DNA of 64,000 nucleotides from Azolla caroliniana (Eukaryota; Polypodiophyta), in the NCBI GenBank assembly GCA_043228905.1, contig JBHGNT010000014.1, positions 3,720,001 to 3,784,000 on the forward strand, written 5' to 3'. Below, one piece after another: positions 52,901-64,000 of the stretch. The translations under genes and the position numbers were made by a program. Below the pieces are notes generated by a model. That model did no database searches. It saw only the letters and a list, made by a program, of their open reading frames with translations, and was not told where the DNA came from. Each line of letters opens with the position of its first letter. Within the stretch, counting starts at the first letter, position 1.

Positions 52901-54700
52901 CATGAATTTCAATCAGAATATTTTACTTGGGAAATCTATATCAATTTTTTGTTGGGTATCTCTTGCACACTTCCTGTAATGAATTAATTTTACTGAAAGA
53001 TTACTGGTTTTCTAAGAGCAAGGATATTAATGTGTAACTTCCAACACTACGAAGATCTATGCTACTCCTCAGATCTAATGGGCGGAAGTCATTCACAATT
53101 TAAATCCTATGTTGTATATGAATAAAGGCATTCTGTGCTAAGACTTAAGTTATTGGCAAAGTAATTTTCAGTTAGGCATTCCTAGCTGTATAATCAACTG
53201 CTTATAGAGTATTCATAAGTTGTTCAATTTATATTGGGAAGTAATGATAAGCTATACAATAATCTTTTTACCATTGGAGCTAGCTCTATAGTCAAATGCT
53301 TATAGAGTATTCATAAGTTGTAGTTCAATCTATATTGCCAACGCACAAGCTCATGAATTTGATGTAGCTAAGTATCAAAGGCTTAAAGTTAAATAGTTCT
53401 ATTTGTTTTTGATGTGTCCAAGAGTTGATAAGACTGGATTCCCATATTATGATCACGTTTTTCTTGTTAAGGAACTTGACCCCATTCAGTGATGTGAAAG
53501 TCATTATTAAAAGAAATATTACTTCAGTGTGATACTTCAAAATCCTGTCATTATGAACTCTTAACTTAAATTATTTGTGCATTTCTCAACTTAGTTGATT
53601 TGACACATACAGCAATGTTGATGCGCTTGGGCAATCATTAAACTTCTTAGTTTTATACAAGTGATCTCTTATTGGCTTTTCATAACAGAACAGGTCTTTT
53701 GGATTTGTTCAATATATCCTTGTAATTTCAGATCTAGATTTCAAAGTTTTATGTAGGAAGAGGAGAAAGCTGTCTGCTGCTATTTTGCATGGAAGCATTG
53801 ATTGAAGTGAATCTTATATTATAGGTTGGAATTTGATCGGTTAAATTATGCGGGGTTTTACACAGCCATTTTAGAGAGGGATGGCGAAATTATCTCGGTT
53901 GCAACAATAAGGTATAATGTTAAACATTCACGTTTGTTTACTAATATGTAGTCACTCATGTCACACAGAATATCATAGTTCTTTATGGCTTTTCTATAGG
54001 ATTCATGGTGCACGACTAGCTGAAATGCCACTTATTGGTACACGAGAAAAGTACCGTCGGCAAGGCATGTGTAGACTGCTTGTTGGTGTTATTGAGGATG
54101 TGGGTTCTCTACTCATTCTTTCCTGTGAAAGAAACAGATATTTATATAAATCTCAGGATCTTCACTTTGTTTATGTGTTTACAGCTTTTGTGCTCCCTAG
54201 AAGTGCACAACTTCATTTTGCCTGCAATTCCTGAACTCTTTGATACCTGGACACAAGCATTTGGTTTCAGACCTTTGGATGCATCCCAGCGGTTGGAAAT
54301 TAGAGATTTGAGCATGATGATATTTCCTGGAACTGAGTTGTTGCAGAAGTCTTTGATGGGAATATGTAAGACAGATAGAATAGTGGGGCCAAAGATAGAA
54401 TCAGATTCAATACCAAGCGAAAATGGTGAGCGGAAGGAAATATCAGATTCAGTGGGGAGACAAAATAATGGGCAGGAGGAAGAATCCAATTCAGTACTGA
54501 GAGAAACTGATGAGCAGATGAAAGATTCAGATCCCGCACTGACACGGAAAAAAGAATCAGATTCAGGTGTGGCACAAACTGATGACCAGAAAGAATCAGA
54601 TTCAGCACTAACACAAACTGATGGGCAGAAGAATGAAAATGTTTCAGCACTGACACAAAAGGTTGAGCAGAATAAAGAGTCAGATTCCACACTTACCTAA
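46993..54700 (+). CDS. PHD-finger/GNAT protein, IDM1-like
   Basis: Seven exons with GT-AG introns: 46993-49431, 49555-49672, 49880-49953, 50851-51089, 53825-53911, 54000-54099, 54185-54700. All phases agree, giving 1190 aa. Domains: acidic/basic N-terminus; a conserved block near residues 393-445 ([16 protein letters not shown], then the [14 protein letters not shown] part); a Jas/TPL-binding-like region near 700-765 ([18 protein letters not shown]); a PHD finger near 785-880 spanning three exons ([20 protein letters not shown], then [12 protein letters not shown]); a GNAT domain near 880-1085 with acetyl-CoA motif [10 protein letters not shown]; and a C-terminal tail with [10 protein letters not shown] repeats. 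Known members such as Arabidopsis IDM1 bind chromatin, acetylate histone H3 and help recruit DNA demethylases; that role here is inferred. Start: the exon acceptor is at 46984 or 46990 and the first in-frame ATG is 46993. An ATG at 46948 lies in the likely intron. The C-terminal boundary is certain, the N-terminus less so. Confidence 0.85.
51090..53824 (+). other. Large intron of the IDM1-like gene with degenerate direct duplications
   Basis: A 2.7-kb intron (GTATGT to ATTATAG) with no coding signal. Three pairs of diverged direct repeats are visible: 51671/51810 (period ~140), 52540/52681 (period 141) and 53201/53299 (period 98). A further echo of the second pair is near 53040. They look like an old tandemly duplicated sequence rather than a recognisable transposon. 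Confidence 0.7.
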
Positions 54701-56893
54701 AATGATGATGGGAAAATATAGGACTGTTCCAAAAGCATTGAAAATCCTGATATGATCATCTGATTGATTGTAGCGATGGAATTAATCTGTGGTATGTTTA
54801 GGGAAAGCTCCAGTGTAACCTTGCAGCAGAATATCAGTGGAGAGATTGAGATAAAACCAGGCACACAGGCGGTGGTAGCCTTTGAAAATTAGAGTAATTA
54901 GTAACTATTGGTTCAATACTTCTTGTTTAGAAAGTTTCTCAAATTGTTATGGGCCAGAAAGTTAGTAAAACAATGATGGAAAACACTACCTCTCTGATTG
55001 TTCCTCAACTTGGATGAGAAGATTTTAGACAAGTGATATTTTCTTGCTGCTAAGTTACACCCAAGGAGGAAGGAAGCACACAAAATGGGAAGCGTAGTAC
55101 TCCCTGAAGAACTGGCAATGAATTGTCTTAATTGTTCGAAGAAGGCACTTCATTCAAAAGATGATAGAACTGCCAGGTGCACATATCGCTAATATATTGT
55201 TAAATTGGAAACATTTTGGAGAGCCTTGCAGGTTGCACTCCAAGTTTTACATTATGATTGATGCATTGATATGTTTGTCTGCATCCGAATCCTCAAATAT
55301 GTTCCCTTGTAAAAAAGTGCTGGTTAATCTTTATCTCATTTTTGACTTTTGTCATCGTCTGTAAATCAGTAAGACTAACCTTTTAGCTCCAGGTAAATTT
55401 TGGGGTTATTTTCATTCTCTGGCTAATATATTTCAAAAAGATTTGAGATTTATCTTTATTAATCCAGAAAGCCTTGTTGCTTAGTATTATTGACTCCAGA
55501 ATATAATCATCTTTTGGCATAACGTCATTTTATTCAAAACATAAGATATCCATGATATTGATTTTATGTTGGCATTAACTTTTAAAATTCAAGAGTGGGT
55601 GATAGAGAAAATCTAGTGCGATTTACTACTGTGTCAGAAAAGTGTGGTTAAATTTGTATCTGCCAGATGGTGTCAATGATTATTTATCAATATTTTGCAA
55701 ACTAGTATCCAACAGTTCATTCCATTTTATTTTCTGCCTTAGTGGTACAAGGGGTTGGTGGTTCTAGGGTATTGATGGTACTATAATACTATGACAAGGT
55801 ACTGTGACTCAATTCATTTGCCTGATAGATGTTATTATTCCGAAATGTGATTATGGGTAAACTTTGCTATTTCTCAGGTTAGCATCACTGTTAGGTTATT
55901 GATTTTATTTTGTGATAAGAGGACAGTAAGAGGTTGGTATGTTACATGATGTCACCTAAGCACTATGAGAGGTGAATATCAGTGGATTTCATATAAGACA
56001 TCATAGAAGAGATTGGTCTGACTTCTGCATTGGTGCCCTGATGTGAAGGTAAAATATATACCTTCATTTTTCCGAATATGCACAAGCACTAACCAATTAG
56101 TGGTCCTTTTAATAGATGTTGTGTTAGTAATTGCACTGTACAGTGGCTTTTACTGATGAGTGCCAGTATGAACAAGACATTTTGGTTACCCATTATAGGT
56201 GCAATAGCTTTGATCACGTTTTGGAGTGCTGTTTTTCAGGAAGTGTCAGCAGAAGATAATTGTTTATTGTACAATGATTATGTTTTACTGCTGAATATCA
56301 TATATTTGTTGGAGGCACTAACAAAGTAAGTTGTAAGCACAAAGAGATTTTTTGATCCACATGGTCGGAATTGATCCACTTGGGATATTTCATAGGCTTC
56401 CCAAACATTGTTAGCATTCCAGCTGTGGCCGTACATATTTCTATCTTTTTGTTTGCAAGCAGGCCTAATGCTTCAGCAGTGCATGTTACACAGCACGTGA
56501 ACTCTGCAATTCTCTTCCAATATTAGAACAAACCTTGCATGCAGTATTGGACACTGTACCTTGAAAGAAATTGAAAGACAGTGTGCTACGTGCAAGCAAT
56601 GTGTGCTCACAGCAACTCCCTTTGTCTCTGATGCAATAGACTGAATAACCAGTCCAGTTGTCATTCTTTCATTAACATGCACTTCAAATTCTTATCACTG
56701 TCTGAATAATACAGTAAATGAGAATTTGGGTGTTGACAAAATGCATGGTCGAGGACTACAGGAATCTCCACAGAACTACAAGAATGTGAGTGTACAACAA
56801 TCTGGAAATACTTCACGGTACTAGAAAATTGATGGTAGTTGAGTAACACTACTCACAGATGTTTGTTTATACATAAATATACATTTCATTGAC
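54701..56893. other. Intergenic, convergent genes; no gene seen
   Basis: Lies between the 3' ends of the IDM1-like gene (+) and the PPR gene (-). It should contain both 3' UTRs. No frame, tRNA or repeat structure with support was found. Confidence 0.5.
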
Positions 56894-59539
56894 CTAACAA
56901 TTTCTAGGCATCTCCAAAACTTTATTGTTTGCTCTCCGAGCTTCAAATTTGTATGTTTCAGAAGACATACCTACTGCAGCGTATATATTTCCCATGCAGA
57001 CATAAGCAACAACACACTTCTCATCCGCTTTTGTACATTGATCAAAGGCCCATCTCCCAAGCTTCACGTTCAACCATTTCTGACAGGCACCCAGCAATGA
57101 TAACCACAATGGAAGATGACTAAATGATGAAGTTTTTTCTATCATAGCTATGGCCTTTTCAAAGTGACCTGCACGGCCAAACAGATCCACCATGCAGGCA
57201 TAGTGTTTTACTGTTGGAGAAAGATGATAAACATCCATATTACTAAAAGCAATCTGCCCCTCCTGTAGTAGACCCACATGACCACATGCACTCAGAATTA
57301 TCAGAAAAGTGATAGTATCTGGGGAAATATCCTCAGCCACCATTTTGCTGATTGAATAGAGGACTGATTTTATCTGACCGAGTTGTGCATATCCAGAAAT
57401 TAACGCATTCCAGGATACAACATTCCGAACTCGAAAGTCATTAAATACTTCTTGTGCTTTTTCGACCATACCACATTTGGCATACATATCCACTAATGCA
57501 GTGTGGAGCACAGTATCAGTTTCCAAGAGTCCTTGTTTACTAATCTGTGCATATATCTCATCTCCCATCTCAAGGCAACCTAGGCTGCCACAAGATTTCA
57601 AGATACAAATATAGGTAATTTCGTTTGGAGATATACTTTCATCCTTCATCTGCAAGAAACATTTCAGTGCCCTATCACCAAGGTCATGCTGTGTGTAACC
57701 GTAAATTAGTGTGTTCCAAGAGACAATATCTCGTTTTGGAAGCCCATCAAACACTTCTTGTGCCTTCCCTAGCATGCTACACTTTGAATACATGTCCACA
57801 ATTGCATTTCGAAGAATGATGTGGTCTTTAAATAACCCATAGTTTCTGACTTGGGCATATATCTGTTCTCCCATCTCAAGAAACCCTATGTTGCCACATG
57901 CTTTGAGAATACACACAAAGGTGACTGCATCTGGAAAGATCTTCTCATCTTGCATTTGTACAAAACAGTGTAGAGCTTCATAACTAAGGCCATGTTGACA
58001 ATACCCAGCAATCAATGCATTCCATGATACAACATTCCGTGTAGGAAGCTGATCAAATACCTCTTGTGCTTTTTTCATAGCGGTGCACTTGGCAAACATA
58101 TCCACTATTGCAGTGCCAAGCACAACATCATTTTCCAGCAATCCCTGTTTTTTTACCTCAGCATATATCTCTTCTCCCACTGAAAGTGAGTCTATGTTGT
58201 TGCAAGCTTTCAAAATGCAAATAAATGTTATGGCATCAGGAGCGAGGCCCTCATCTTGCATCCCCCTGAAGCAGTTCAGAGCATCATTACTACGACTATG
58301 CTCTGCATATCCTATAATGAGCGTACTCCAACATGCAATGTTCCTAATGGGAAGTTTTTCAAATACTTCTTTTGCTTTTCCAAGCATGTTACATTTAACA
58401 AACATATCCACAATTGCTGCTCCAAGACTGGCATTTTTTTGCAGCAATTTCCGTCTTTTCACCTCCTCATATATATTTTCTCCCATTTGATACGATCCCA
58501 CACTTCCACAAGCTTTCAAAACACAGATAAAAGTAACTACACTTGGTGGAAATCCATCATTTCGCATCTGCTTGAAGCAGTTCAATGCTTTCTCGCCGAG
58601 TCCATTCTCGACATACCCAGATATCAAAGTATTCCAAGACACACAATCCCGTATTGGAAGCTCATCAAATACTTTCTGTGCTTTTTCTGGTACTTTGCAC
58701 TTGGCATACATGCCAACCAATGCCGTGCCGAGGATAATGTTTTCTCTCAACAGTTCACGCTTTTTAATCTCCCCATGTATCTCTTCACCCATCTTGAGAC
58801 ATCCTACATGGCCACAAGCTTTGAGCATACAAGCAAATGTAATTGCATCTGGAACTAGACCCTCATCTTGCATTCGTATAAAGCAGTTGAATGCTTCCTC
58901 TCCAAGCCCATGCCGGGCATATCCAGCTATCAATGCACTCCAAGATATGAGGTTTCTAATCGGAAGACTTTCAAACACTTCTTGTGCTTTTTCCATCTTG
59001 TTGCACTTAGCATACATATCAACCAACGATGTGCCAAGAACAGCATTTCTCTTCAATAGACCTCTCTCCGTGATTTCTTCATGTATTTCGATTCCTAACT
59101 CGAGCGAGCCGAGACTAGCGCAGGCTTTCAAGATGTACGAAAATGTAATTACATTAGGCGAGATGCCCTCTTTAAGCATATTTGTGAAGGAATGTATGGC
59201 TTCTTCATGGAGCCCTTTTTGAACATACCCTGCAATCAGTGCGTTCCAAGACCCAACATTCCGCAAGATAAGGTCATCGAACACTTCCTTCGCTTCCGCT
59301 AGGGCACCACAGTGAATATACATTCTGACCAGGGCATTGCTGACGGACAACTCCTTGGGGAACACGTCCTCGTGTAGCATGATGTGAGAGTGTATTTCCA
59401 TAGCCTTGTGGAGGTTCCTCTGCTTTCCATAGGATTTTATCAGACCTAAGAGGAAAGGAGATCCTTGTTCTTTGGAGGCATGGTGATGGGGCAAGGTGGG
59501 TCCTTGTGAGACAAGGCAGAGCGATGGGTCCACAGCCAT
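56894..59539 (-). CDS. PLS-class PPR protein with E-type C-terminus
   Basis: A single-exon gene, 881 codons, ATG 59537-59539 to TAG 56894-56896. After ~75 N-terminal residues come seven tandem ~101-residue units, each a P-L-S triplet (types LVDMYAKC, VSWNALIAGY and DAITFICILKACG), then a last partial unit and E1/E2-like motifs (LWLSLLGACQKWLNVKLG and the AYVCMGNIYAAVGMSSETYK part). There is no DYW deaminase domain. Such proteins bind organellar RNA and take part in editing, splicing or stability. Its RNA target and its targeting to plastid or mitochondrion cannot be read with confidence, and the N-terminus is not an obvious transit peptide. The units are very alike, suggesting recent duplication or gene conversion. 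Confidence 0.92.
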   Translation of the reverse strand: MAVDPSLCLVSQGPTLPHHHASKEQGSPFLLGLIKSYGKQRNLHKAMEIHSHIMLHEDVFPKELSVSNALVRMYIHCGALAEAKEVFDDLILRNVGSWNALIAGYVQKGLHEEAIHSFTNMLKEGISPNVITFSYILKACASLGSLELGIEIHEEITERGLLKRNAVLGTSLVDMYAKCNKMEKAQEVFESLPIRNLISWSALIAGYARHGLGEEAFNCFIRMQDEGLVPDAITFACMLKACGHVGCLKMGEEIHGEIKKRELLRENIILGTALVGMYAKCKVPEKAQKVFDELPIRDCVSWNTLISGYVENGLGEKALNCFKQMRNDGFPPSVVTFICVLKACGSVGSYQMGENIYEEVKRRKLLQKNASLGAAIVDMFVKCNMLGKAKEVFEKLPIRNIACWSTLIIGYAEHSRSNDALNCFRGMQDEGLAPDAITFICILKACNNIDSLSVGEEIYAEVKKQGLLENDVVLGTAIVDMFAKCTAMKKAQEVFDQLPTRNVVSWNALIAGYCQHGLSYEALHCFVQMQDEKIFPDAVTFVCILKACGNIGFLEMGEQIYAQVRNYGLFKDHIILRNAIVDMYSKCSMLGKAQEVFDGLPKRDIVSWNTLIYGYTQHDLGDRALKCFLQMKDESISPNEITYICILKSCGSLGCLEMGDEIYAQISKQGLLETDTVLHTALVDMYAKCGMVEKAQEVFNDFRVRNVVSWNALISGYAQLGQIKSVLYSISKMVAEDISPDTITFLIILSACGHVGLLQEGQIAFSNMDVYHLSPTVKHYACMVDLFGRAGHFEKAIAMIEKTSSFSHLPLWLSLLGACQKWLNVKLGRWAFDQCTKADEKCVVAYVCMGNIYAAVGMSSETYKFEARRANNKVLEMPRNC

Positions 59540-62500
59540 AGCTCATCTTAGAGGAGGAACAGAGAATCGAAGGAAGCTCAGAAAACAATGCCCCTCTCTA
59601 ACACACATCCTTTTTCTTTTATTTCCCAAAATGCCCCTCTCCTCATACCGTTCTTCTTTTTCTCATATTTCCCCCAATACCCTTTTATATTCATGCTTGC
59701 TTTGTGATTCTTGTGTAAGCATTATTACAATTTACATTTATATATGGTGGATTCATCCCGACATGTAGAGTCGATAACTGGGAAGTTTCTAGTCTTTTAT
59801 TTAATTCACATCTTTTTTAGGGTTACCTCAGAATGGGCGGGTTCACATTTGAATCATTTGCATTCATGGGAATCATCATTAACATACGATACTCGATCTG
59901 TAGCGCAAATGTCCCTACACACAATGTGTGTGGCACTACGACCTCCATATGAGTGGCCTGAGAATAAATAAGCACAAAAACCACAATATCATCTTGTTGT
60001 CTCAACCTTCAAGCATCATATAACCTTGAACTTTTTCTTAAGAAGTATGAAGTACTAGAAATATTATCATCACTTGTATGATGGCATTCATCGAAGTAAA
60101 CAAAAACTCTAAAGGGGAAATTTAGAGATTTTCTTCCCCAAAATCATGCCTATTAGCTTCTATGATTTATTCAGATTATGGCCCAACATAATGTTCAACA
60201 CTATGAGTGTCTCTTAGGGAGGCGAGAATAACTTTGGGATTCCTTGAAAGTGGTTTTCATATTGGTGAAGAAAAACAACACAAACATGATTTGGAAGGCT
60301 TTAGTTTTGAAGTTTGACTTGAAGAATAAATGAATAATCTCGGGAAAAAAACTCTGGATTACTTTTATACCTCCTCATTCGTTTGGTGAATGATGCCAAT
60401 GCAGGGAAGTTTGGAACTTAGCTCACATGGATCTAGCTAGTTCTAACTAAATCTAGCTCTCCTTGCTTTTATAGGCCTTTGGAGCTCTTCATGCAAATAG
60501 AAATAGTTTTTCTTCTTTTATGATCTCCTTTACTTATCTCCCAAAAATGTTGATAACCATGTCCATTCATTCACATTTCTTTTGTTCAACCCATTGAAGT
60601 CCAAATAACCTCCCATAGTCCAAACAAGATTCAAGCCCTTGACCTTTCATTCTAAGAGTAAGCTTTTGTCAATTGAGCTATGTCTTTTCGTTACCTCAAA
60701 TTTCATCTTTGTACTTGTCCTGCCCTTGAACCTTTTATATAACAACTGATACATTTTCCCACGTGAGCTTCCCACATCACGACAATGGAAATATGATTTG
60801 TTTGCGCTATTATAAATCACTTTGCCATGTGTTTTCCATTTTACCTTGGTGCACATAAAGTCCTACAACTTTGAACCTTTGATCTCAATCAATTTAAAAT
60901 CCATAGGGGGTCTTGGAATGTGCCCATATGGACCTCTTAATCCTAGAATATCTTATGATGGAATGACATGTCATTCTTTGCATTTCGGTTCACATTGAAC
61001 AATTCTAAAGATTTCCTTTTAGTACTTATTTGCAATAATATCTTGAACCACACTTTTCTTCATCACTTGAAAGGATTAGAGTACTTTTTGACAATTCCTT
61101 GTGGGTTGTTCACTTTTGTTTTTGACTTTTTGATCACTTTCTCCACAACTTTGCTTGTCTTTGTCAATCCCCTTCTCATTACCTTGTCAACTACAAATGC
61201 TTTTGTTTCTTCTTTATCAAACTCAAAGATCAATTGAAAGTATGAGTCAAGTATGTTTACGACGTTATGGTCATCTACTTTGGCAACTTTGTGAACTTTT
61301 GTATGTTTTCTCATCTTCCTCTTCATTTCAAAGTTTTGATATTCTACTTGTGTATGCTTCTTCTTGCCGCTGTTCAATCTTGTGTTTTATGCTTTTCTTT
61401 CTTACAAATGATGGGATTGGTCCCTGATCCAAAGTAATTCATCAATCTTGTTTGGCAAATCTTAGATTGTTCATTATCATTCTTATCAAAAACTTAAATT
61501 ATGAACTTCACTATTTAATCTACATAGCTAATCCATATATACATGTTGCAGACATAACCATAACTAATCATGAAGTAGGTTTTCCCCATTGTCCCTAATC
61601 TTACGTGTTGCGGGTTAATTATGAAAGGAACAAAGGTATGAGTTGAATAATACAACTCTATGGTGTGAGATAAATGTTAAGCGTGTTATTACTTGACCAC
61701 TTCGCATGAAGTGGTCAAGTGTGTGAACACATAAAGGCCTAAGGTTTTTGGGTTGTATAAGAAGTCTAACAATCTTCTTATGGGGAGGCTTGACCTATTT
61801 CCAGGCTATGTCAATGTGGCTATGGTTCTTGTCAACTAAGCATGTGCAATCCTCATGGGACCCAATGTATGATACGCACCAACACTTGATGGTATGGGAC
61901 ATCGATGAGATTCGGGTTCGTCTCACATTGTTTCTAGGGGATGGTTGGGCGGTCTAGCAACCCAAATTCCGTCCTTTACTTTTTCTTTCCTTATATTATG
62001 CTGAATTATTAGTTATTCTCTAACAATACCAACAATAATTTCTATTATATGCTAAATTCTTGTTACGATAGCATTGCCTTAAATTGGATTTATATCTTAT
62101 TTCGCAGGCTTGTATGAGGTCTTCACGATACCTTGGCATAAATTACTTAATACAATAGACTTTTTAGTATTTGGATATACACTAGCGACAACATGAATTT
62201 GCAATTGATCTTGAAAGATTGATTAAAGTTAGAACCATTTTTCAAAGGCCTAAAATGAAACCATTTTTTTGTTGCGTATATATGTATGTGTAGATGTAGG
62301 TTAAAATAAAATTACAATGTTTTGACTCATGTTTTACATTAGGTAATATCAATATGGGTTGTTTTCCACATTGCAAAATATATTAGGAGTTATTGCATTG
62401 AATCTAGAGGAACCATTGCAAAATGTCTTTAACCTTCAAATGTTGACATTCATAGGCTTGGTGAGGTTTTGAATAGTAGTCGAAGTTTTCATTATGTTAG

Positions 62501-63308
62501 TGAAGTGGTCGCAAATATGAAGCCAAGCAAAACCATTCATATTAAGGAAAGATTTGGAAGCAAAATTCAATGCAAAATCAATCGTATTAAGAAATGATTT
62601 GGAACCAAAATTCAATGAGAAGATTTCCAAAACTTCTTGATAATATTCTTACCAAAATCTTTTTGACGCAAATTTTGGTTTTCCAAAACTTAAAATAAAC
62701 TTTATGATTTTACCTAGACTTGAAGTTCCCTCATGTCCTCATTAACATCGCATAGATTACCAGAGGCTTTAACATATAAATTTAACTCATATATTTGAAG
62801 GTTAGGAAATATCACCCCGTCCCACTTATTCAATGCACTTTACATTTTGAGAACGTTCAATATGTAAGAGGACTTACTTTCCTGCACTATGCATGACTAT
62901 CTCCTACTTGATATCAGTTGACGATGAGTATGTACTCTATGAAGGAGAAAGCTGAGGTTGTAAAATGGTTTGTGAGAAACAAATTTCTCCCATATATGCT
63001 TAATTTGCTGCCCTTGACAATTCCTTGAGTTAATAACATGTTGGATACTAAACAATGGTTACTAAAATTGTGATCATTGGCCACCTCCAACCTCTCTTTT
63101 CCATCCCTCTTTCAAACTCCATACTACCTTGTTTACCATCCAAAATCACATGAAATTGTACATTACCTTGCTAGTCTTCAATCTTTTCAAACAAATTTAA
63201 TCATTCTAAAAAGACAGTAGTGACAAACATCGGCGACTCCAACTTCAAAGAATGCTGAATCAACTTGTATTTAGTTATATTGGAGAAGAAATTCCTTGGT
63301 ACATGTTA
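59540..63308. other. Intergenic; promoter of the PPR gene and no further gene seen
   Basis: The first few hundred bases (59540-59800) include the PPR 5' UTR/promoter, T/C-rich. The rest is AT-rich without convincing coding potential. A stretch near 60,590-60,760 (GACCTTTCATTCTAAGAG and similar) resembles old LTR sequence, but no element ends were found. Confidence 0.5.
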
Positions 63309-63600
63309 TGGTCTCTCCATGTACATATCTAGCATACAATTTGAAAATGATGTAAGAAAAGATAAAACGATAAAACAAGCATCTCTCTTGTCGAGGGGAT
63401 GATCATGGTAGTAGAATTGAAACGCTTTCTTTTTTGCGTTTTCTTCAACTCCAGATGCCAATCTCTCATGGTCTCTCCATGTATATATCTAGCATACAAT
63501 TTGAAAGAAAAACGATAAAACAAGAATCTCTCTCACCGAGGGGATGATATAGTAGTAGAATTGAGATGCTTTTTTTTTTTGCATTTTCTTCAGCTCCAGA
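63309..63600. repeat. Tandem duplication downstream of the transporter gene
   Basis: Two diverged copies (about 63309-63463 and 63470-63600) share ATGGTCTCTCCATGTA, ATCTAGCATACAATTTGAAA, AACGATAAAACAAG and GAGGGGATGAT. The second copy has lost about 25 bp internally. Confidence 0.75.
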
Positions 63601-63738
63601 AGCCAAGTATCAGTAAAGACTCAGTATGCAGTTATTGTAAAAGAAACTCCCCAATAGAAACTCACCAATCGGAATCATCCCAAAATGAATTTAATTTTTC
63701 ATTTCAAGCTTCCATGATTCCAGAATGAAATCATTATT

Positions 63739-64000
63739 TCATTTCAAGCTTCCATGGCCAAGTTCGATCCCAGTCTTCTCGGTGCCACTACTTGTCACAA
63801 GCAAGGCTACGTCTTCTTCAGTGAGGCTACTCTCTTTGAAAAGAGCAGGTGGAGACACGTCCACCCTCTTCGCCTTCTCAACCGCCCAACTGTAGATCAC
63901 CATTCCAAGGATAGCCATCAACATACCCACCATGTTCTTTGCTGTCAACGATGAATCGAATAAGGCCCAACCAAGAACAAGCACACAAACCGTCTTCATG
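63739..64000 (-). CDS. Nucleotide-sugar / triose-phosphate-translocator family transporter, C-terminal exon
   Basis: The minus-strand frame runs off the window end and stops at TGA 63739-63741. It encodes the last two transmembrane helices and the cytosolic tail: LVLGWALFDSSLTAKNMVGM and the ILGMVIYSWAVEKAKR part, then a hydrophilic tail. The LGW..FDS..T.KN..GM...GM.IYSW pattern is characteristic of plant Golgi UDP-sugar transporters of the NST-KT group (for example UDP-xylose or UDP-rhamnose/galactose types). Substrate cannot be assigned from this exon. The 17-base string CATTTCAAGCTTCCATG, which overlaps the stop, is repeated 42 bp downstream (63702-63718 and 63739-63755). Confidence 0.8.
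   Translation of the reverse strand, partial: MKTVCVLVLGWALFDSSLTAKNMVGMLMAILGMVIYSWAVEKAKRVDVSPPALFKESSLTEEDVALLVTSSGTEKTGIELGHGSLK

Noticed and set aside
60590-60760. Solo LTR or tRNA-related sequence upstream of the PPR gene
   Set aside because: The phrase similarity to plant LTRs is weak, with no terminal repeats, target duplication or cloverleaf.

Overview
The window is plant nuclear DNA. It carries tRNA-primed copia and gypsy LTR retrotransposons, GT-AG introns, a PLS-class pentatricopeptide repeat (PPR) gene, a PHD-finger/GNAT chromatin gene of the IDM1 type and the end of a Golgi-type sugar transporter gene. Large nested retrotransposons together with a seven-unit PLS-type PPR gene would fit a large-genome land plant such as a fern. 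That placement is inference, and nothing in the sequence fixes the species.

Bases 1-45,100 are almost entirely transposable elements (TEs), nested up to four deep. (1) 1-7,526: a decayed minus-strand Ty3/gypsy integrase (element X) split by a young copia element A (341-6379, target duplication caccc), whose 3' LTR holds a 684-bp solo LTR. (2) 7,513-8,690: a PPR pseudogene interrupted by an intronless actin pseudogene. (3) 9,708-40,495: a 30.8-kb composite, gypsy element E1 (minus), inserted with target duplication cttga into a ~267-bp tandem repeat whose uninterrupted copies survive at 41 kb. Inside E1 sit copia complex B (12,259-24,570), which itself holds a gypsy fragment F and a minus-strand copia C, and a second gypsy element E2 (about 28,624-39,313). 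(4) 40,579-41,004: a solo LTR. (5) 41,521-45,110: a decayed copia H without reverse transcriptase. (6) 45,121-45,691: a hAT-type MITE with an 8-bp target duplication.

Bases 45,700-64,000 are gene space: a seven-exon IDM1-like PHD/GNAT gene (+, 46,993-54,700; 1190 aa predicted), a single-exon PPR gene (-, 56,894-59,539; 881 aa) and the C-terminal exon of a nucleotide-sugar/triose-phosphate-translocator family gene (-, 63,739 to beyond the window).

The most unusual content is in the gypsy elements. E1 has a second retropepsin-like domain downstream of its integrase, in a reading frame that ends inside the 3' LTR. E2 has a ~1,000-codon accessory frame downstream of pol, on the same strand, with no frameshift but 14 in-frame stops, every one TAG or TAA. 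Most are readily explained as glutamine codons changed by C-to-T transitions, the signature expected from decay of methylated cytosines. The three copia families share a set of short dyad-symmetric motifs around the LTR TATA box and have variable-number minisatellites in their LTRs.
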